This document shows positions 25,999-36,068 of a DNA stretch of 64,000 bases, one piece after another. Made by a program: the position numbers and the translations under genes. Under the pieces are notes generated by a model, which saw nothing but the letters and a program-made list of their open reading frames with translations, was not told the DNA's origin and made no database searches. The stretch comes from Pontibacter deserti (GTDB lineage Bacteria > Bacteroidota > Bacteroidia > Cytophagales > Hymenobacteraceae). The stretch lies in assembly GCF_023630255.1 (NCBI RefSeq), contig NZ_JALPRS010000005.1:1-64000 (forward strand), read 5' to 3'. Each line of letters starts with the position of its first letter. Position 1 is the stretch's first letter.

Positions 25999-27600
25999 AT
26001 GGCTGGAGGAAAAGAGACACCCCGGCAGAAGATGATCGGTATGATGTACCTGGTACTTACCGCACTTCTGGCCCTACAAGTGAACTCAGCTATCCTGTTA
26101 AAGTTTCAGTTCCTGGACGAAAGTTTGATGGAAGTGAATGGCAAGACAGTGAATGATAATGCTGGAGTTTTAAGTAACATTAAATCTGCCGTTAACGAAG
26201 GTGGTAACAGATCTTCAGATGCACGTGTATTAAAAAGTGCAGAAGAGATCCGCAAGCAAACCTCAGAGATGGTAGGTTATATCCGTAGCCTGCGCGAAAG
26301 ACTGGTGAAGGAAACAGGCGGTATGAATGAGGAGATAGCTAATCAGTATGCTAACCCAAGCGCTGAAGATAAAGTAGCTATTGCGATGATTGGTGCAGCT
26401 AACAAGAAGAATGGTGCAGCATATGAGTTGAAAGACAAACTTAATGCATACGCTAAATTCCTAAAGCAGTACAACCCGAACACGCCGGCTCAACTGGCAA
26501 ACGATGGTAAAGACGATCCTGTGGCGAAGAATGATAAATCGCAGCGCAGAAAAGACTTTGCAGAGTTAAACTTTGGTGAAACACCACTAGTTGCGGCTTT
26601 AGCAGTTCTTTCTCAGAAAGAGAATGAAGTACTGAAGTATGAAGCTGATGCATTACAGAAATTAGCTACGCAGGTTGGTGCTGATATCATCAAGTTTGAG
26701 AAAATCTTTGCTATGGCGCGTGCTGAGTCTAAGACTGTAGCTGCCGGTACAAAGTATAAAGCAGAAATGTTTATTGCTGCTTCTTCTGATGCGATCACTC
26801 CAACAATGAGCTACCAGGGTAGACCAGTTAAAGTTGTTGATGGTAAAGGTATAGTTGAATTTACTGCTGCTGCTTCTAACTATGATGCTGATGGAAATTC
26901 AAAACAAAAGTGGAGTGGTAAGGTAACAATCAACCAGAATGGCCGTGATACCACATTTAATGTAACAGAAGAATATGTAGTAGCTAAGCCTGTTATCCAA
27001 GTACAGTCTGCTTCAGTTCAGGCGTTATATTTCCAGTGTGCTAACGAGCTTAACGTACAGGTACCTGCTTTAGGTGCTGTGTATGACCCAAGCTTCAGCG
27101 CATCAGGTGGTACTGCTATTAAAGGTGCTAAAAAAGGTCTGGTAACCATTATCCCAAGCGCAACACAGGTAAAACTAAATGTTAGTAGTGGTGGTAACGC
27201 TATCGGTTCTGAAACATTTAAAGTGCGCCCTATACCTAAGCCAACATTAGCGCTAATGGTTAATGGTCGTCCGTTGGATGTAAAGCGTGGTGTACAAGCT
27301 CAATCATTTAGACAAGTAACTATAGAAGCGTTAGCTGAAGAAGGTTTTAGACAATTATTACCTAAAGAAGCACGTTATAGAGTAACACGTTGGAAAGCGT
27401 ACTTAGTAAGAGGTACAAACCCAATCGATCAGGTAGATGTATCCGGACCATCAGAAAACCTGTCTCGTTTTGCAGCTAAAGCAAGCAAAGGCGACAGAGT
27501 TGTAATTGAGGTTTTAGATGTGAAGCGCCTGAATTATAAGGGAAGTGTTGTAGATGCTAAAACCAGTGGTGATACATTCTGGAACATCCCATTAAACTAA
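25999..27600 (+). CDS. gldM: T9SS motor protein GldM/PorM
   Basis: A 533-residue protein with one N-terminal membrane helix (about 12-33, MIGMMYLVLTALLALQ). A helical first periplasmic domain (about 40-230) is followed by beta-rich Ig-like domains reaching the C-terminus. It enters the GldL pore and spans the periplasm to the GldK/GldN ring, transmitting motor torque. Length is typical (about 510-530). Start is ATG. Confidence 0.96.
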   Translation: MAGGKETPRQKMIGMMYLVLTALLALQVNSAILLKFQFLDESLMEVNGKTVNDNAGVLSNIKSAVNEGGNRSSDARVLKSAEEIRKQTSEMVGYIRSLRERLVKETGGMNEEIANQYANPSAEDKVAIAMIGAANKKNGAAYELKDKLNAYAKFLKQYNPNTPAQLANDGKDDPVAKNDKSQRRKDFAELNFGETPLVAALAVLSQKENEVLKYEADALQKLATQVGADIIKFEKIFAMARAESKTVAAGTKYKAEMFIAASSDAITPTMSYQGRPVKVVDGKGIVEFTAAASNYDADGNSKQKWSGKVTINQNGRDTTFNVTEEYVVAKPVIQVQSASVQALYFQCANELNVQVPALGAVYDPSFSASGGTAIKGAKKGLVTIIPSATQVKLNVSSGGNAIGSETFKVRPIPKPTLALMVNGRPLDVKRGVQAQSFRQVTIEALAEEGFRQLLPKEARYRVTRWKAYLVRGTNPIDQVDVSGPSENLSRFAAKASKGDRVVIEVLDVKRLNYKGSVVDAKTSGDTFWNIPLN

Positions 27601-27622
27601 AAATTAGAAGCTTACAAGGAGT

Positions 27623-28483
27623 ATGAAAGTAGTTAAAGCATTAGGTATAGCAGCTGGTATTTTGATGAGCATGAGTGCTATGGCGCAGCAGGTTTCTACC
27701 ACTGCAACCAGCAGTTCTTCTGCAAGGCCAATACCAGAACATGATATTCTGTTCAAGAAAACCGTATGGCGTAAAATAGACCTGCGTGAAAAGCAGAACA
27801 AGCCAATGTTTTCTGAAAACAGAGAGATCACCAGAATTATAATGGATGCGGTGAAAAGCGGAGAGCTGACTGCCTATGCGAATGATTCTGTGAACAAGCC
27901 ACTGACACGTGAAGAGTTTGTTGGTAACATGACTAAGAAAGACAATACCGAGGAGCTTAGTGAAGAAGAAAAGGCAGCAGGTTTTGGCCAGGAGGCTGAA
28001 GATGATGATGCCTGGGGCGCTGCACTTGGTGACGATGCTGGTAAATCTACTACAGGTCCTATAAGCAACGAGTTTTTTCCTAAGGAACTATACTTACTTG
28101 AGCTAAAAGAAAACATTGTTTTCGATAAAAAACGCTCTCGTATGTATCATGATATCCAGACAATTACACTGAAGGTGCCTGCAACCACCAATGAAATGGG
28201 TATTGAGAATACAGTAGCATCATTTAAGATGAGCGATCTAGTACGCGTTTTCCGTGCAAACCCGGAAGTGGCCGTATGGTATAACGCTCAGAATGATGCG
28301 CAGCATAAGAACCTGGCAGACGCATTTGATCTGTGGCTGTTCAGCTCTTATATCACTAAAATCTCTAACCCTGGCGACAGAGCTTTATCTGACATCTACG
28401 GTGGTGGACAGAAAGGTTTATTAGCCGCGCAGGATGCTGCAGAAGCACTTATAGAGTATGAGTATAGCCTTTGGAGCTACTAA
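27623..28483 (+). CDS. gldN: T9SS ring protein GldN/PorN
   Basis: A 286-residue periplasmic protein with a signal peptide (ending AMAQQ). The block DILFKKTVWRKIDLREKQN at about 48-66 and EIIFPKELYLLELKE-like sequence (here EFFPKELYLLELKENIVF) near 150 are family hallmarks. An acidic low-complexity stretch (about 112-137) is inserted between them. GldN completes the periplasmic ring with GldK. It starts 22 bases after gldM and ends the operon at a strong terminator. Confidence 0.95.
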   Translation: MKVVKALGIAAGILMSMSAMAQQVSTTATSSSSARPIPEHDILFKKTVWRKIDLREKQNKPMFSENREITRIIMDAVKSGELTAYANDSVNKPLTREEFVGNMTKKDNTEELSEEEKAAGFGQEAEDDDAWGAALGDDAGKSTTGPISNEFFPKELYLLELKENIVFDKKRSRMYHDIQTITLKVPATTNEMGIENTVASFKMSDLVRVFRANPEVAVWYNAQNDAQHKNLADAFDLWLFSSYITKISNPGDRALSDIYGGGQKGLLAAQDAAEALIEYEYSLWSY

Positions 28484-28501
28484 GCTTTGAAAAGAAGAAA
28501 C

Positions 28502-28533
28502 AAAAAAGGAGGTTCGAAAGAGCCTCCTTTTTT
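28502..28533. terminator. Bidirectional terminator gldN/uvrC
   Basis: An eight-bp stem (GGAGG core, one wobble) closed by a GAAA tetraloop and flanked by six A and six T residues, between convergent gldN and uvrC. Confidence 0.9.
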
Positions 28534-28541
28534 GTTTTAGA

Positions 28542-30350
28542 CTATTCGATTGGGTGCAGGTAAGTATAAAGTATAGCTGCTTTTGATTTTCCGATCTCGG
28601 TTGTAAGTTCTGCTAAGGTTAATTCTCTAAGCTTTTTAACAGACCTATACTTGTTGAGCAACTGATCTGAAATAACAGGGCCTATACCTTTGATATCGGT
28701 AAGTTCAGTTTTAAGAGTTCCGGCATCGCGCTTGCTACGATGAAAAGTAATAGCAAAACGGTGCGCTTCGTCACGAATACGCTGTATCAGCCTTAGCGAT
28801 TCTGATTTTTTATCAATGTATAAAGGCAGATTATCGCCAGGATAAAATATTTCCTCTAAACGTTTAGCTATACCTACAATGGCAACTTTGCCCCATATAT
28901 TAAGATCTTTAAGAGCCTGCACTGCAAAGCTTAACTGACCTTTACCGCCATCGATAATAATAAGCTGTGGTAATGGTTGATTTTCGTCTAAAAGTCTTCT
29001 GTAGCGGCGGGTAACAATCTCGTACATCGATTCGAAATCGTTAGGGCCGACAACCGTTTTAATATTGAAGTGCCTGTAATCCTTCTTACTTGGCCTGCCA
29101 TTCTTAAAACATACCATAGATGCCACCGGGTTGTCTCCCTGGAAGTTAGAGTTATCAAAACACTCAATATGCCGGGGCAACTCTGTAAGGCGTAAATCCT
29201 TCTTCATAGTTTCCAGCACCCGGATTTCACGCTGGTCACTTAACTCACGGTTTTTCTCTTGCCTTCCTTCACGTTCTTTGCGCAGATACATGGCGTTCTT
29301 CAACGACAGGTTAAGCAATTTGCGCTTATCTCCTATCTGTGGATAAGTAACGGTAATATTATCTAAAGGCAGGGAAACCTCAATATTAGTAATCACCTCC
29401 CGTGAAGTACTTTCAAACTCCTGGCGCAGCTGCACAATAACGGAGGCAAGTATATCTTCGTCTGCCTCGTCAAGCTTTTTGTGTATCTCCAGCGACTGCG
29501 TAAGTATAATAGAGCCATTCATTACCTTAAGGTAGTTCAGGAACGCGCACTGCTCATTAGAGGTGATCGTAAAGACATCGATGTTAGTAAGTGTATTGCT
29601 TACTACAGTAGACTTCGTCTGGAAATCTTCCAGCATATCCAGCTTCGTCTTGTACTGATGTGCCAGCTCAAACTGGAACTCTGCAGCGGCCGCTGCCATA
29701 TGCTCTTTAAAGTAATTCTTAGCTATACTTAAGTTACCGGAAAGTATACTTCTGATCTGGCTGATATAGTAGTTATATTCTGTTTCATCCACCAGCGCTT
29801 CGCATGGCCCTTTGCAGTTGCCAATATGATACTCTAAGCAAACTTTAAATTTACCTGCAGCAATATTCTCGGGAGATAAGTTATAGGTACAGGTGCGAAG
29901 CGGATATAATGTCCGGATCAGGTCCAGTACCACGTTCATGGTAGTTACACTTGGGTAAGGACCAAAGTAACGGGAGCCGTCATTGATCTTATTGCGGGTA
30001 CTGATGACGCGCGGAAAGCGCTCATTTACAATGCAGATGTAAGGATAAGTCTTTCCATCTTTGAGGAGGATATTATACTTTGGCTGATACTGTTTGATCA
30101 GGTTATTTTCCAAGAGGAAAGCATCAGCCTCTGTATCAACTATAGTAAACTCAATGTTTTTTATTTGGGAAACAAGCTTAAGCGTTTTCTTATTATGCTG
30201 CGTAGAGCGGTTGAAATAAGAGCTTACACGCTTTCTTATATCAACCGCTTTACCAACATAGATAATGCCGTTATCGTCAAAAAACTTATAAATGCCGGGC
30301 TTGTGCGGCAGGTGCGATATTTTGTCTTTCAGCTTTTCGTTAGCAGGCAT
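28542..30350 (-). CDS. uvrC: Excinuclease ABC subunit C
   Basis: A 602-residue UvrC, the dual-incision nuclease of nucleotide excision repair. The GIY-YIG domain is at the start (GIYKFFDDNGIIYVGKAVDIRKRV), and the UvrC homology domain with the RNase H-like fold follows (ECFDNSNFQGDNPVASMVCF, IIDGGKGQL). The C-terminal helix-hairpin-helix region has DIKGIGPVISDQLL. The central Cys-rich segment (CKGPCEAL) is present. Length is normal. It lies downstream of the PBP gene on the same strand, with a 12-base gap, so the three minus-strand genes sprE-PBP-uvrC may form one transcript. Confidence 0.97.
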   Translation of the reverse strand: MPANEKLKDKISHLPHKPGIYKFFDDNGIIYVGKAVDIRKRVSSYFNRSTQHNKKTLKLVSQIKNIEFTIVDTEADAFLLENNLIKQYQPKYNILLKDGKTYPYICIVNERFPRVISTRNKINDGSRYFGPYPSVTTMNVVLDLIRTLYPLRTCTYNLSPENIAAGKFKVCLEYHIGNCKGPCEALVDETEYNYYISQIRSILSGNLSIAKNYFKEHMAAAAAEFQFELAHQYKTKLDMLEDFQTKSTVVSNTLTNIDVFTITSNEQCAFLNYLKVMNGSIILTQSLEIHKKLDEADEDILASVIVQLRQEFESTSREVITNIEVSLPLDNITVTYPQIGDKRKLLNLSLKNAMYLRKEREGRQEKNRELSDQREIRVLETMKKDLRLTELPRHIECFDNSNFQGDNPVASMVCFKNGRPSKKDYRHFNIKTVVGPNDFESMYEIVTRRYRRLLDENQPLPQLIIIDGGKGQLSFAVQALKDLNIWGKVAIVGIAKRLEEIFYPGDNLPLYIDKKSESLRLIQRIRDEAHRFAITFHRSKRDAGTLKTELTDIKGIGPVISDQLLNKYRSVKKLRELTLAELTTEIGKSKAAILYTYLHPIE

Positions 30351-30362
30351 TTGTAGTGCATA

Positions 30363-32687
30363 TTAGATCTCAGCATCCAAATCGATTTCAGCAGGCAATT
30401 GCAGGAACTCATCCTGTTGGGCCGAATCGATCGGCATGCCGGCACTGCTGTTATACTTGGCGCAGTCTAATTCTACAGATAAAGGCGCTAAAGGTTTAGG
30501 GAAAGGCTCTTTAGATACATCAAGTGACGGATCTGAGTATACTTTCTGCATAAAAGCGCCATAGATCGGCATCGCCAGTTTGTTACCCTGGCCCAGAGCT
30601 ATACTTCTGAAGTGGATGGAGCGATCTTCGCCGCCTACCCAGGTACCGCAAACAAGGTCAGGAGTAATACCCATAAACCAGGCATCAGAGTAATTCTGCG
30701 TAGTACCTGTTTTACCGCCAATCTCATTCTTAAGCCCGTTACGGTGACGCAAACCATAATAGGCTGTACCACCAGGTTCTGCAGCAGCTTTCAACATATG
30801 CACCATCATATAGGCTGTTTCTTCGCTAAGAGCTTCTACCGTTTTAGGAGCAAACACTTTCAGCACATTGCCATGCTTGTCTTCTATGCGGGTAATATAG
30901 TTTGGTTCAACCCAGGTTCCGCCATTCACGAATGCACCATAAGCGCCTACCATATCATATAGGGTAACATCACTCACTCCTAAAGCCAGTGAAGGATTAG
31001 GATCCAGTGGTGTGGAGATTCCCATTCGCTTAGCAGTTTTAACCAGTGTTTCAGCACCTAATTTATTTACCAGGAAAGCTGAGATAGTATTAACGGATTC
31101 TGCCAGTGCCTTACGTAAAGTATACTTCTGACCAGAGAACTTATTGTCAGAGTTATTAGGGCACCACATATTACCATCCGGAAGCGGAATACATACTTTT
31201 GTGTCAATTACTTCGTAGCAAGGATAGTAGCCATTTTCGATAGCAGCAGTATACAGAAACGGCTTAAACGTTGACCCAGGCTGACGTGCACCCTGCTTTA
31301 CATGGTCGTATTTAAAGTGCTTATAGTTGATGCCGCCTACCCACGCTTTAATATGACCAGTTTGTGGTTCCATAGCCATAAAGCCAGTCTGCAGGAAGTG
31401 CTTATAGTATTTAAGAGAATCCATTGGGCTCATCTCAACCTGTTTCTCGCCGTTCCAGGTAAAGATGGTCATAGGCACCTTCTTATTCAGGTAGTAATTG
31501 ATAGAGTCTTCATCTCCGTCAAAACGTTCATAAAGCTTCTGGTAACGAGGAGTACGTTTAATGGCCTGCTCAGCAAAGCCTTTGATTTCCTGCCCGTTTC
31601 TATCTGTCCAGGGGTTACGGTTCTTCCAGTGGTTGAAGAATAGTTTCTGCTGCGCTTCCATGTGCTTTTCCATGGCCTGCTCTGCATACTCCTGCATCCG
31701 CGAATCTATGGTTGTATAGATCTTCAGGCCATCGGCATACAGGTCATAGCCATTTTCGCGGCACCATTCCAGTAAGAACTTGCTGGCTTCGGTACGGAAA
31801 TATGGCGCCAAACCAATGTTCTGGTTCTCTACACGGTAGTCAAGCTTAATATCTTTTTCCTTTAGTTGGTTGAATTCTGCTTCTGTCAGGAATTCATACT
31901 TTACCATCTGCGACAGCACCACATTACGGCGTTGCTTGGAGCGCTCAGGGTTAAATTTAGGGCTGAAAGCCGTAGGAGCTTTCAATAAACCAACCAATAC
32001 GGCAGACTCTTCCAGTTTCAGGTCCTGAGGCGCTTTATTAAAGAATGTTTTAGCCGCTACTTTAATACCAAATGCGTTTGAGCCAAAGTCTACCGTGTTC
32101 AGGTACATGGTCATGATCTCTCGTTTAGTATAGTTGCGCTCCAGCTTGATGGCCATGATCCACTCCTTTGTTTTCAGGATGAGCATGCGCAGGCCGGGCA
32201 CATCGTTCAGCAATCCGTTATTCAACTCCTCACTGCGGGTATTGAATAGGTTTTTCGCTACCTGTTGTGTCAGGGTACTTCCTCCACCTTTCAGGTTACC
32301 GGTTATTATACCTGTCGCTACACGCATCATAGCTTGCGGGTCAATACCAGAGTGGTCTTCAAAGCGGATATCTTCTGTTGCGGTAAGTGCCTGCACAAGG
32401 TTCTCCGGCAGATCTTCATAATCTACAGGGGAGCGGTTCTCCCGGAAATATTTACCCAGCAGTTTATTATCTGCAGAGTATAACTCAGATGCCAGTTCGC
32501 TTTTAGGGTTTTCGAGGGTGCGCAGGTTAGGCAACTCACCAAACAAATTCAGGAAGTTGGCACTAACTGCATATACATAAAGTATAAAAGCTACAAAGCC
32601 GCCAGCGAATAGCAGCCATAGCGTAGTTACAACTTTAGGAAAAACCGCCTTCTGTGGGGTAATGTTCTCTTTTTGACGCGTAGTCAT
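30363..32687 (-). CDS. Class A penicillin-binding protein (PBP1A-like)
   Basis: A 774-residue bifunctional peptidoglycan synthase. One membrane helix at about 20-41 is followed by the GT51 glycosyltransferase domain (Glu105 in ATEDIRFEDHSG; GGSTLTQQVAKNLF). The transpeptidase domain has Ser472 in GSTFKPF, an SVN motif and Lys659 in KTGT. It polymerises and cross-links glycan strands outside the inner membrane. It follows sprE by five bases and precedes uvrC by 12. Confidence 0.96.
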   Translation of the reverse strand: MTTRQKENITPQKAVFPKVVTTLWLLFAGGFVAFILYVYAVSANFLNLFGELPNLRTLENPKSELASELYSADNKLLGKYFRENRSPVDYEDLPENLVQALTATEDIRFEDHSGIDPQAMMRVATGIITGNLKGGGSTLTQQVAKNLFNTRSEELNNGLLNDVPGLRMLILKTKEWIMAIKLERNYTKREIMTMYLNTVDFGSNAFGIKVAAKTFFNKAPQDLKLEESAVLVGLLKAPTAFSPKFNPERSKQRRNVVLSQMVKYEFLTEAEFNQLKEKDIKLDYRVENQNIGLAPYFRTEASKFLLEWCRENGYDLYADGLKIYTTIDSRMQEYAEQAMEKHMEAQQKLFFNHWKNRNPWTDRNGQEIKGFAEQAIKRTPRYQKLYERFDGDEDSINYYLNKKVPMTIFTWNGEKQVEMSPMDSLKYYKHFLQTGFMAMEPQTGHIKAWVGGINYKHFKYDHVKQGARQPGSTFKPFLYTAAIENGYYPCYEVIDTKVCIPLPDGNMWCPNNSDNKFSGQKYTLRKALAESVNTISAFLVNKLGAETLVKTAKRMGISTPLDPNPSLALGVSDVTLYDMVGAYGAFVNGGTWVEPNYITRIEDKHGNVLKVFAPKTVEALSEETAYMMVHMLKAAAEPGGTAYYGLRHRNGLKNEIGGKTGTTQNYSDAWFMGITPDLVCGTWVGGEDRSIHFRSIALGQGNKLAMPIYGAFMQKVYSDPSLDVSKEPFPKPLAPLSVELDCAKYNSSAGMPIDSAQQDEFLQLPAEIDLDAEI

Positions 32688-32692
32688 GTACT

Positions 32693-35518
32693 TTAATAAT
32701 TGTTTTTGAAGAAAGTCTGGTATGTTTCTACATCTTTCTTCTGCATGAATTTCTGATAGTTGGCAGAAGATATTACAAAGGTAGTGAATTCTACGCCTCT
32801 AATTCTACCAACCGGGGCTTGCGGCCCTTTTTGTTTAATATTATAAGACTTGGCTATTTTAAGATCATTTATTGAACGAACTACAAGCATTGTTTTACCC
32901 GTTGCAATAGGTTCTTCGGTAATAGCGAGTTTTATACTTCCGAACTGGCTCTTGTTAAACTTTTCATACTTGGCTGTAATATCCTTAAAAGCCTCGTGGC
33001 CGCTTGGATAAATCAATACAAAATAATACGCAGTGTCAGGTTCAGCACTAAAAGCCATAGGGTCAGGAGCAGGTAAACTGGCTGCCACTGCTGCAGAGTC
33101 CGGTAAGTCTACAGTGTCAGGTGCGGTGACTGCTGGCTTCTTAACTGTGGTATCTGCTACAGCTGGTTGGGTTGTGTCTAACTGCGTTTTTATACTTGGC
33201 TGTGCCGGAGCAGTAGAAGCAATTACTGTGCTAACTTTTTCTTCAGGAGTGAGCGAAGATGTAGCCTCTTTAGGTTTAGGCGCTGTTTCGGAAGGAGCTT
33301 CTTTTCGCAACAGGTTTTTCTGTTCCAGCGAAGTATAAGTCTCTAATAACTTTCCTGCATTTGCCTGTAATGAGCTGGTTGGGTAATCTTTCCGAAACTG
33401 CTCCAGTTGCGCTTTTAATACTCCGGGCTCTTTAGTTCGCGCCGTGATCATTAATTCCAGGAAAGCAGTTTTATCCTGAATATCGCTATGCGGGTACTGG
33501 CTAACCAACTGGTTTACTACCTGCTGTGCTAATTTATAGTTGCCGTCCTGGTAATAAGTATAAGCCAAATCATAAAGAGCATGTGCCTTCAGGTTTTCAG
33601 CTGCATTTTTACTCATAAAGTCAGCATCGTCTACTAACTGAGCAAAAGATGAGTTCGGGAACTGTTGCTTTATTTTATTATAGTATACCTGCTTTTGTGC
33701 ATCGTTATTTGCCTTGCCATAGATCAGGTATAAAGCATAATATGTTTCAGCGGCATGCTCTGTGTTAGGGAAGCGCTGCAACAGTTGTTCATACGTTTCG
33801 GTAGCTTTCTCAGCATTTTTCAGGTTCTGGTTATAGATGTTACCTAAAGTAAACAAAGCTTCTTCAACCATCTTCTCTGATCTCTGCATGGCTACGGTCG
33901 TTAGCGGAATTTCCTGCAAATATGTCTGGATCTGTGCTTCAGCTCGGGCCTCTGCGCTTAGCGTAGTATCAGGTACAGTTAAAATGATGGGCTGCTGCGC
34001 CAGTTGCTGTTGATCTCCATTATTTTCGCCACGGCTCCTGGTGCGCCAGAAATCCTGTAAAGGTCTGTCGCCCCATCGGCGTATAAATTCTGTTCTTGCA
34101 CTTGCCATAGCAGCAGGGTTATCAAAATACCATACACCAGCTGAATTGGTGGTCGGGTTAAAAGCTACTGCATCGTCCGGGTTTATACTTGAGCGGCGTC
34201 TTTCATTCTGAGATTTCAGCTGAGCCTGCTGTTGGGCAAACGCTAGTTTTTGTGCCTCCTCTTCCTGTTGCTGCACTAACTGTTGCAGAAAAGCCATTCG
34301 ATCCGCTTCGCTCATGCGTGCTATCCGTTGCAGGCTATCCTGCGTTTGAATGGTGTTATACTGCGTGGCAAAAGAAGTGAGTACATCACGGCGCTCCGCT
34401 ACTGCTTCGTATTCGGGAGCAGTTTTTGGGTATGCCTGTACGGCACTGTCGTAATAAGCCTGGGCCATATCATACTTACCAAGGTGGTCGAAGTATATTT
34501 TACCGGCCAGCAAATAACTATAAGCTTTCTGGTTTGGCAACGAACCTCGTTCTTTTAAAGATTGCTGCAGAAAACTAAGCGCTTTATCGAAGTTCTGCTT
34601 ACGGAGCTCGAACTGTGCCATCTCATACAGAATCTTGTCCTTGTATTCTGTGTTCTTCTCGTCCTTCAGCATCTTCTCATAGAAGCCGGCAATGCGCTCC
34701 TGGTCTTGCTCATCGCTCAGCTCCGAAACCTGCCCGATATATAACCTGCTGAAGAAGCCAAGATCATAAGGTGGATTGCGGCGCAGAATTTTGCTATATT
34801 GTTTATAAGCTTCTTTATCCTGGTTAGTAGCCTGGTAAAGTTGGGCCAGCGCAAATCTTACCCGCGACTGCGCATCCTTTTCCTCAAAGTTCGGAATAGA
34901 CAAAGCCAGGTTCTCAATTACGGCAGCAGTGTCTCCCTGAAAGCGGTGGTATTGCGCGCGCGCCAGGTATAGTTCGCGGGCATTGTCCTTGTTCAGGCGC
35001 TCGCGGCGCAGCAATTCAGATACCTGATTAGCATTATCAAGCTCACCCATCTGCAGGTAGGTGCGCATAAGCCATACCAGCGCCTCGTGCCGTGCATCCT
35101 TATCTTTACTTATGGTATTAGTATACTTAAAAGTGCGTGCCGCATCCGGAAAGTCCAGCTGATAGTAGCGTGCGCGTCCTATTAATATATAGCTGTCGTC
35201 AATCCATTTGCTGTTCTTATGATACTGAATCGGGAAAGAGGCTTTTTTTACCACATCTTCCAGGTCGGCGGCAGCTGCTTTAGCTGTAGTAGAGTCTATA
35301 GTTGGGTAAATAGGGATAAACTGGTTGTAGTCGTACTGCATCTGTGCCTGCAATGCTTCTTCTATGGCGCGTAGTTTCTCCCTCGCCAGAAAGTAGCCAT
35401 TATACCGTGCAGTGGTGTTATGATAAGTTTTGCTCAGCGGATTATTACGCTCCACAGAACATGCACCAAGCAAAAGCGCTACAAGCAGGATAAGAAGGTA
35501 TGTCGGGTTATGCTTCAA
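32693..35518 (-). CDS. sprE: T9SS lipoprotein SprE/PorW
   Basis: A 941-residue lipoprotein (LLGAC, Cys20) of the SprE/PorW family, needed for type IX secretion and gliding. The family opening YHNTTARYNGYFLAREKL is at about 32-49, followed by multiple TPR repeats and a Gln/Glu-rich helix (about 418-445). GVWYFDNPAAMASARTEFIRRWGDRPLQDFWR-type sequence lies near 470-500, then more TPRs, a Pro/Thr/Ala-rich linker and a C-terminal domain. It probably ties the GldK/N ring to the translocon; that role is from the family. The start codon is TTG, the only one that yields the complete signal peptide. Confidence 0.9.
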   Translation of the reverse strand: MKHNPTYLLILLVALLLGACSVERNNPLSKTYHNTTARYNGYFLAREKLRAIEEALQAQMQYDYNQFIPIYPTIDSTTAKAAAADLEDVVKKASFPIQYHKNSKWIDDSYILIGRARYYQLDFPDAARTFKYTNTISKDKDARHEALVWLMRTYLQMGELDNANQVSELLRRERLNKDNARELYLARAQYHRFQGDTAAVIENLALSIPNFEEKDAQSRVRFALAQLYQATNQDKEAYKQYSKILRRNPPYDLGFFSRLYIGQVSELSDEQDQERIAGFYEKMLKDEKNTEYKDKILYEMAQFELRKQNFDKALSFLQQSLKERGSLPNQKAYSYLLAGKIYFDHLGKYDMAQAYYDSAVQAYPKTAPEYEAVAERRDVLTSFATQYNTIQTQDSLQRIARMSEADRMAFLQQLVQQQEEEAQKLAFAQQQAQLKSQNERRRSSINPDDAVAFNPTTNSAGVWYFDNPAAMASARTEFIRRWGDRPLQDFWRTRSRGENNGDQQQLAQQPIILTVPDTTLSAEARAEAQIQTYLQEIPLTTVAMQRSEKMVEEALFTLGNIYNQNLKNAEKATETYEQLLQRFPNTEHAAETYYALYLIYGKANNDAQKQVYYNKIKQQFPNSSFAQLVDDADFMSKNAAENLKAHALYDLAYTYYQDGNYKLAQQVVNQLVSQYPHSDIQDKTAFLELMITARTKEPGVLKAQLEQFRKDYPTSSLQANAGKLLETYTSLEQKNLLRKEAPSETAPKPKEATSSLTPEEKVSTVIASTAPAQPSIKTQLDTTQPAVADTTVKKPAVTAPDTVDLPDSAAVAASLPAPDPMAFSAEPDTAYYFVLIYPSGHEAFKDITAKYEKFNKSQFGSIKLAITEEPIATGKTMLVVRSINDLKIAKSYNIKQKGPQAPVGRIRGVEFTTFVISSANYQKFMQKKDVETYQTFFKNNY

Positions 35519-35834
35519 GTTTTGTTATGATGCAGGGTGATGATGGCTAAGTATAAAAAATAACGTTACAGTTTGCTTGCAAAGTATAAAAGGGTACGTA
35601 ACAAAGGCGCTTACGCACGCTTCTGAAACTGGTTTTAACAAAGCAGCTCCTACAAAAATACATTATTATATAATATAAGGAATAGCTGCCATGCCCCGGT
35701 TTATCAACTATCAGTAAAAGCTTTTGGTTTCAGGCCGGGCCTGTGAACTATAAATACAGGTAACTCAAATGCTTATTTATCAGTTACAGCAGTTTACATC
35801 AAAAAAAGCAGTAATTTTGCAGCAAATTATACCT
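35519..35834. other. Divergent spacer between sprE and the atp operon
   Basis: 316 bases with no credible gene. It contains several AAGTATA words, a short GC-rich inverted repeat (CAGGCC-G-GGCCTG near 35732) and the promoter element of the atp operon at its right end. A strict TAnnTTTG element for sprE was not found. Confidence 0.6.
35812..35819 (+). promoter_or_regulatory. TAnnTTTG promoter element, atp operon
   Basis: TAATTTTG matches the -7 consensus and ends 15 bases before the atpZ ATG at 35835. It lies inside an upstream extension of that reading frame, which supports the later start. No clear TTG-type -33 element is visible. Confidence 0.55.
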
Positions 35835-36062
35835 ATGGCAGCAACTCCTGAAGATGAAAAGAAAGACGGTGGCGTAAAGCCATACCTGAAATACTCGGGC
35901 CTGGCTTTCCAGATGATCGCGGTAATGGTGCTGGCTGCCTGGGGAGGAATGAAACTGGACGAATATTTTGCTACCCAGAACCCATGGTTTACGATTGGTT
36001 TACTGGTAGTGGCGGTAGTGGCTTCTATGGTTTTGGTTATACTTTCATTAAATAAAAAATAG
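35835..36062 (+). CDS. AtpZ/AtpI-type small membrane protein
   Basis: A 75-residue protein with two membrane helices (about 21-38 and 47-70) and the AtpZ-like pattern YLKYSGLAFQMIAVMVLAAWGGMKLDEYF. Such proteins head ATP synthase operons and may assist c-ring assembly or Mg/Ca handling. I start at MAATPEDEKK because a promoter element sits just upstream; a longer frame from 35769 would include it. First gene of the atp operon. Confidence 0.85.
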   Translation: MAATPEDEKKDGGVKPYLKYSGLAFQMIAVMVLAAWGGMKLDEYFATQNPWFTIGLLVVAVVASMVLVILSLNKK

Positions 36063-36068
36063 AGACTT

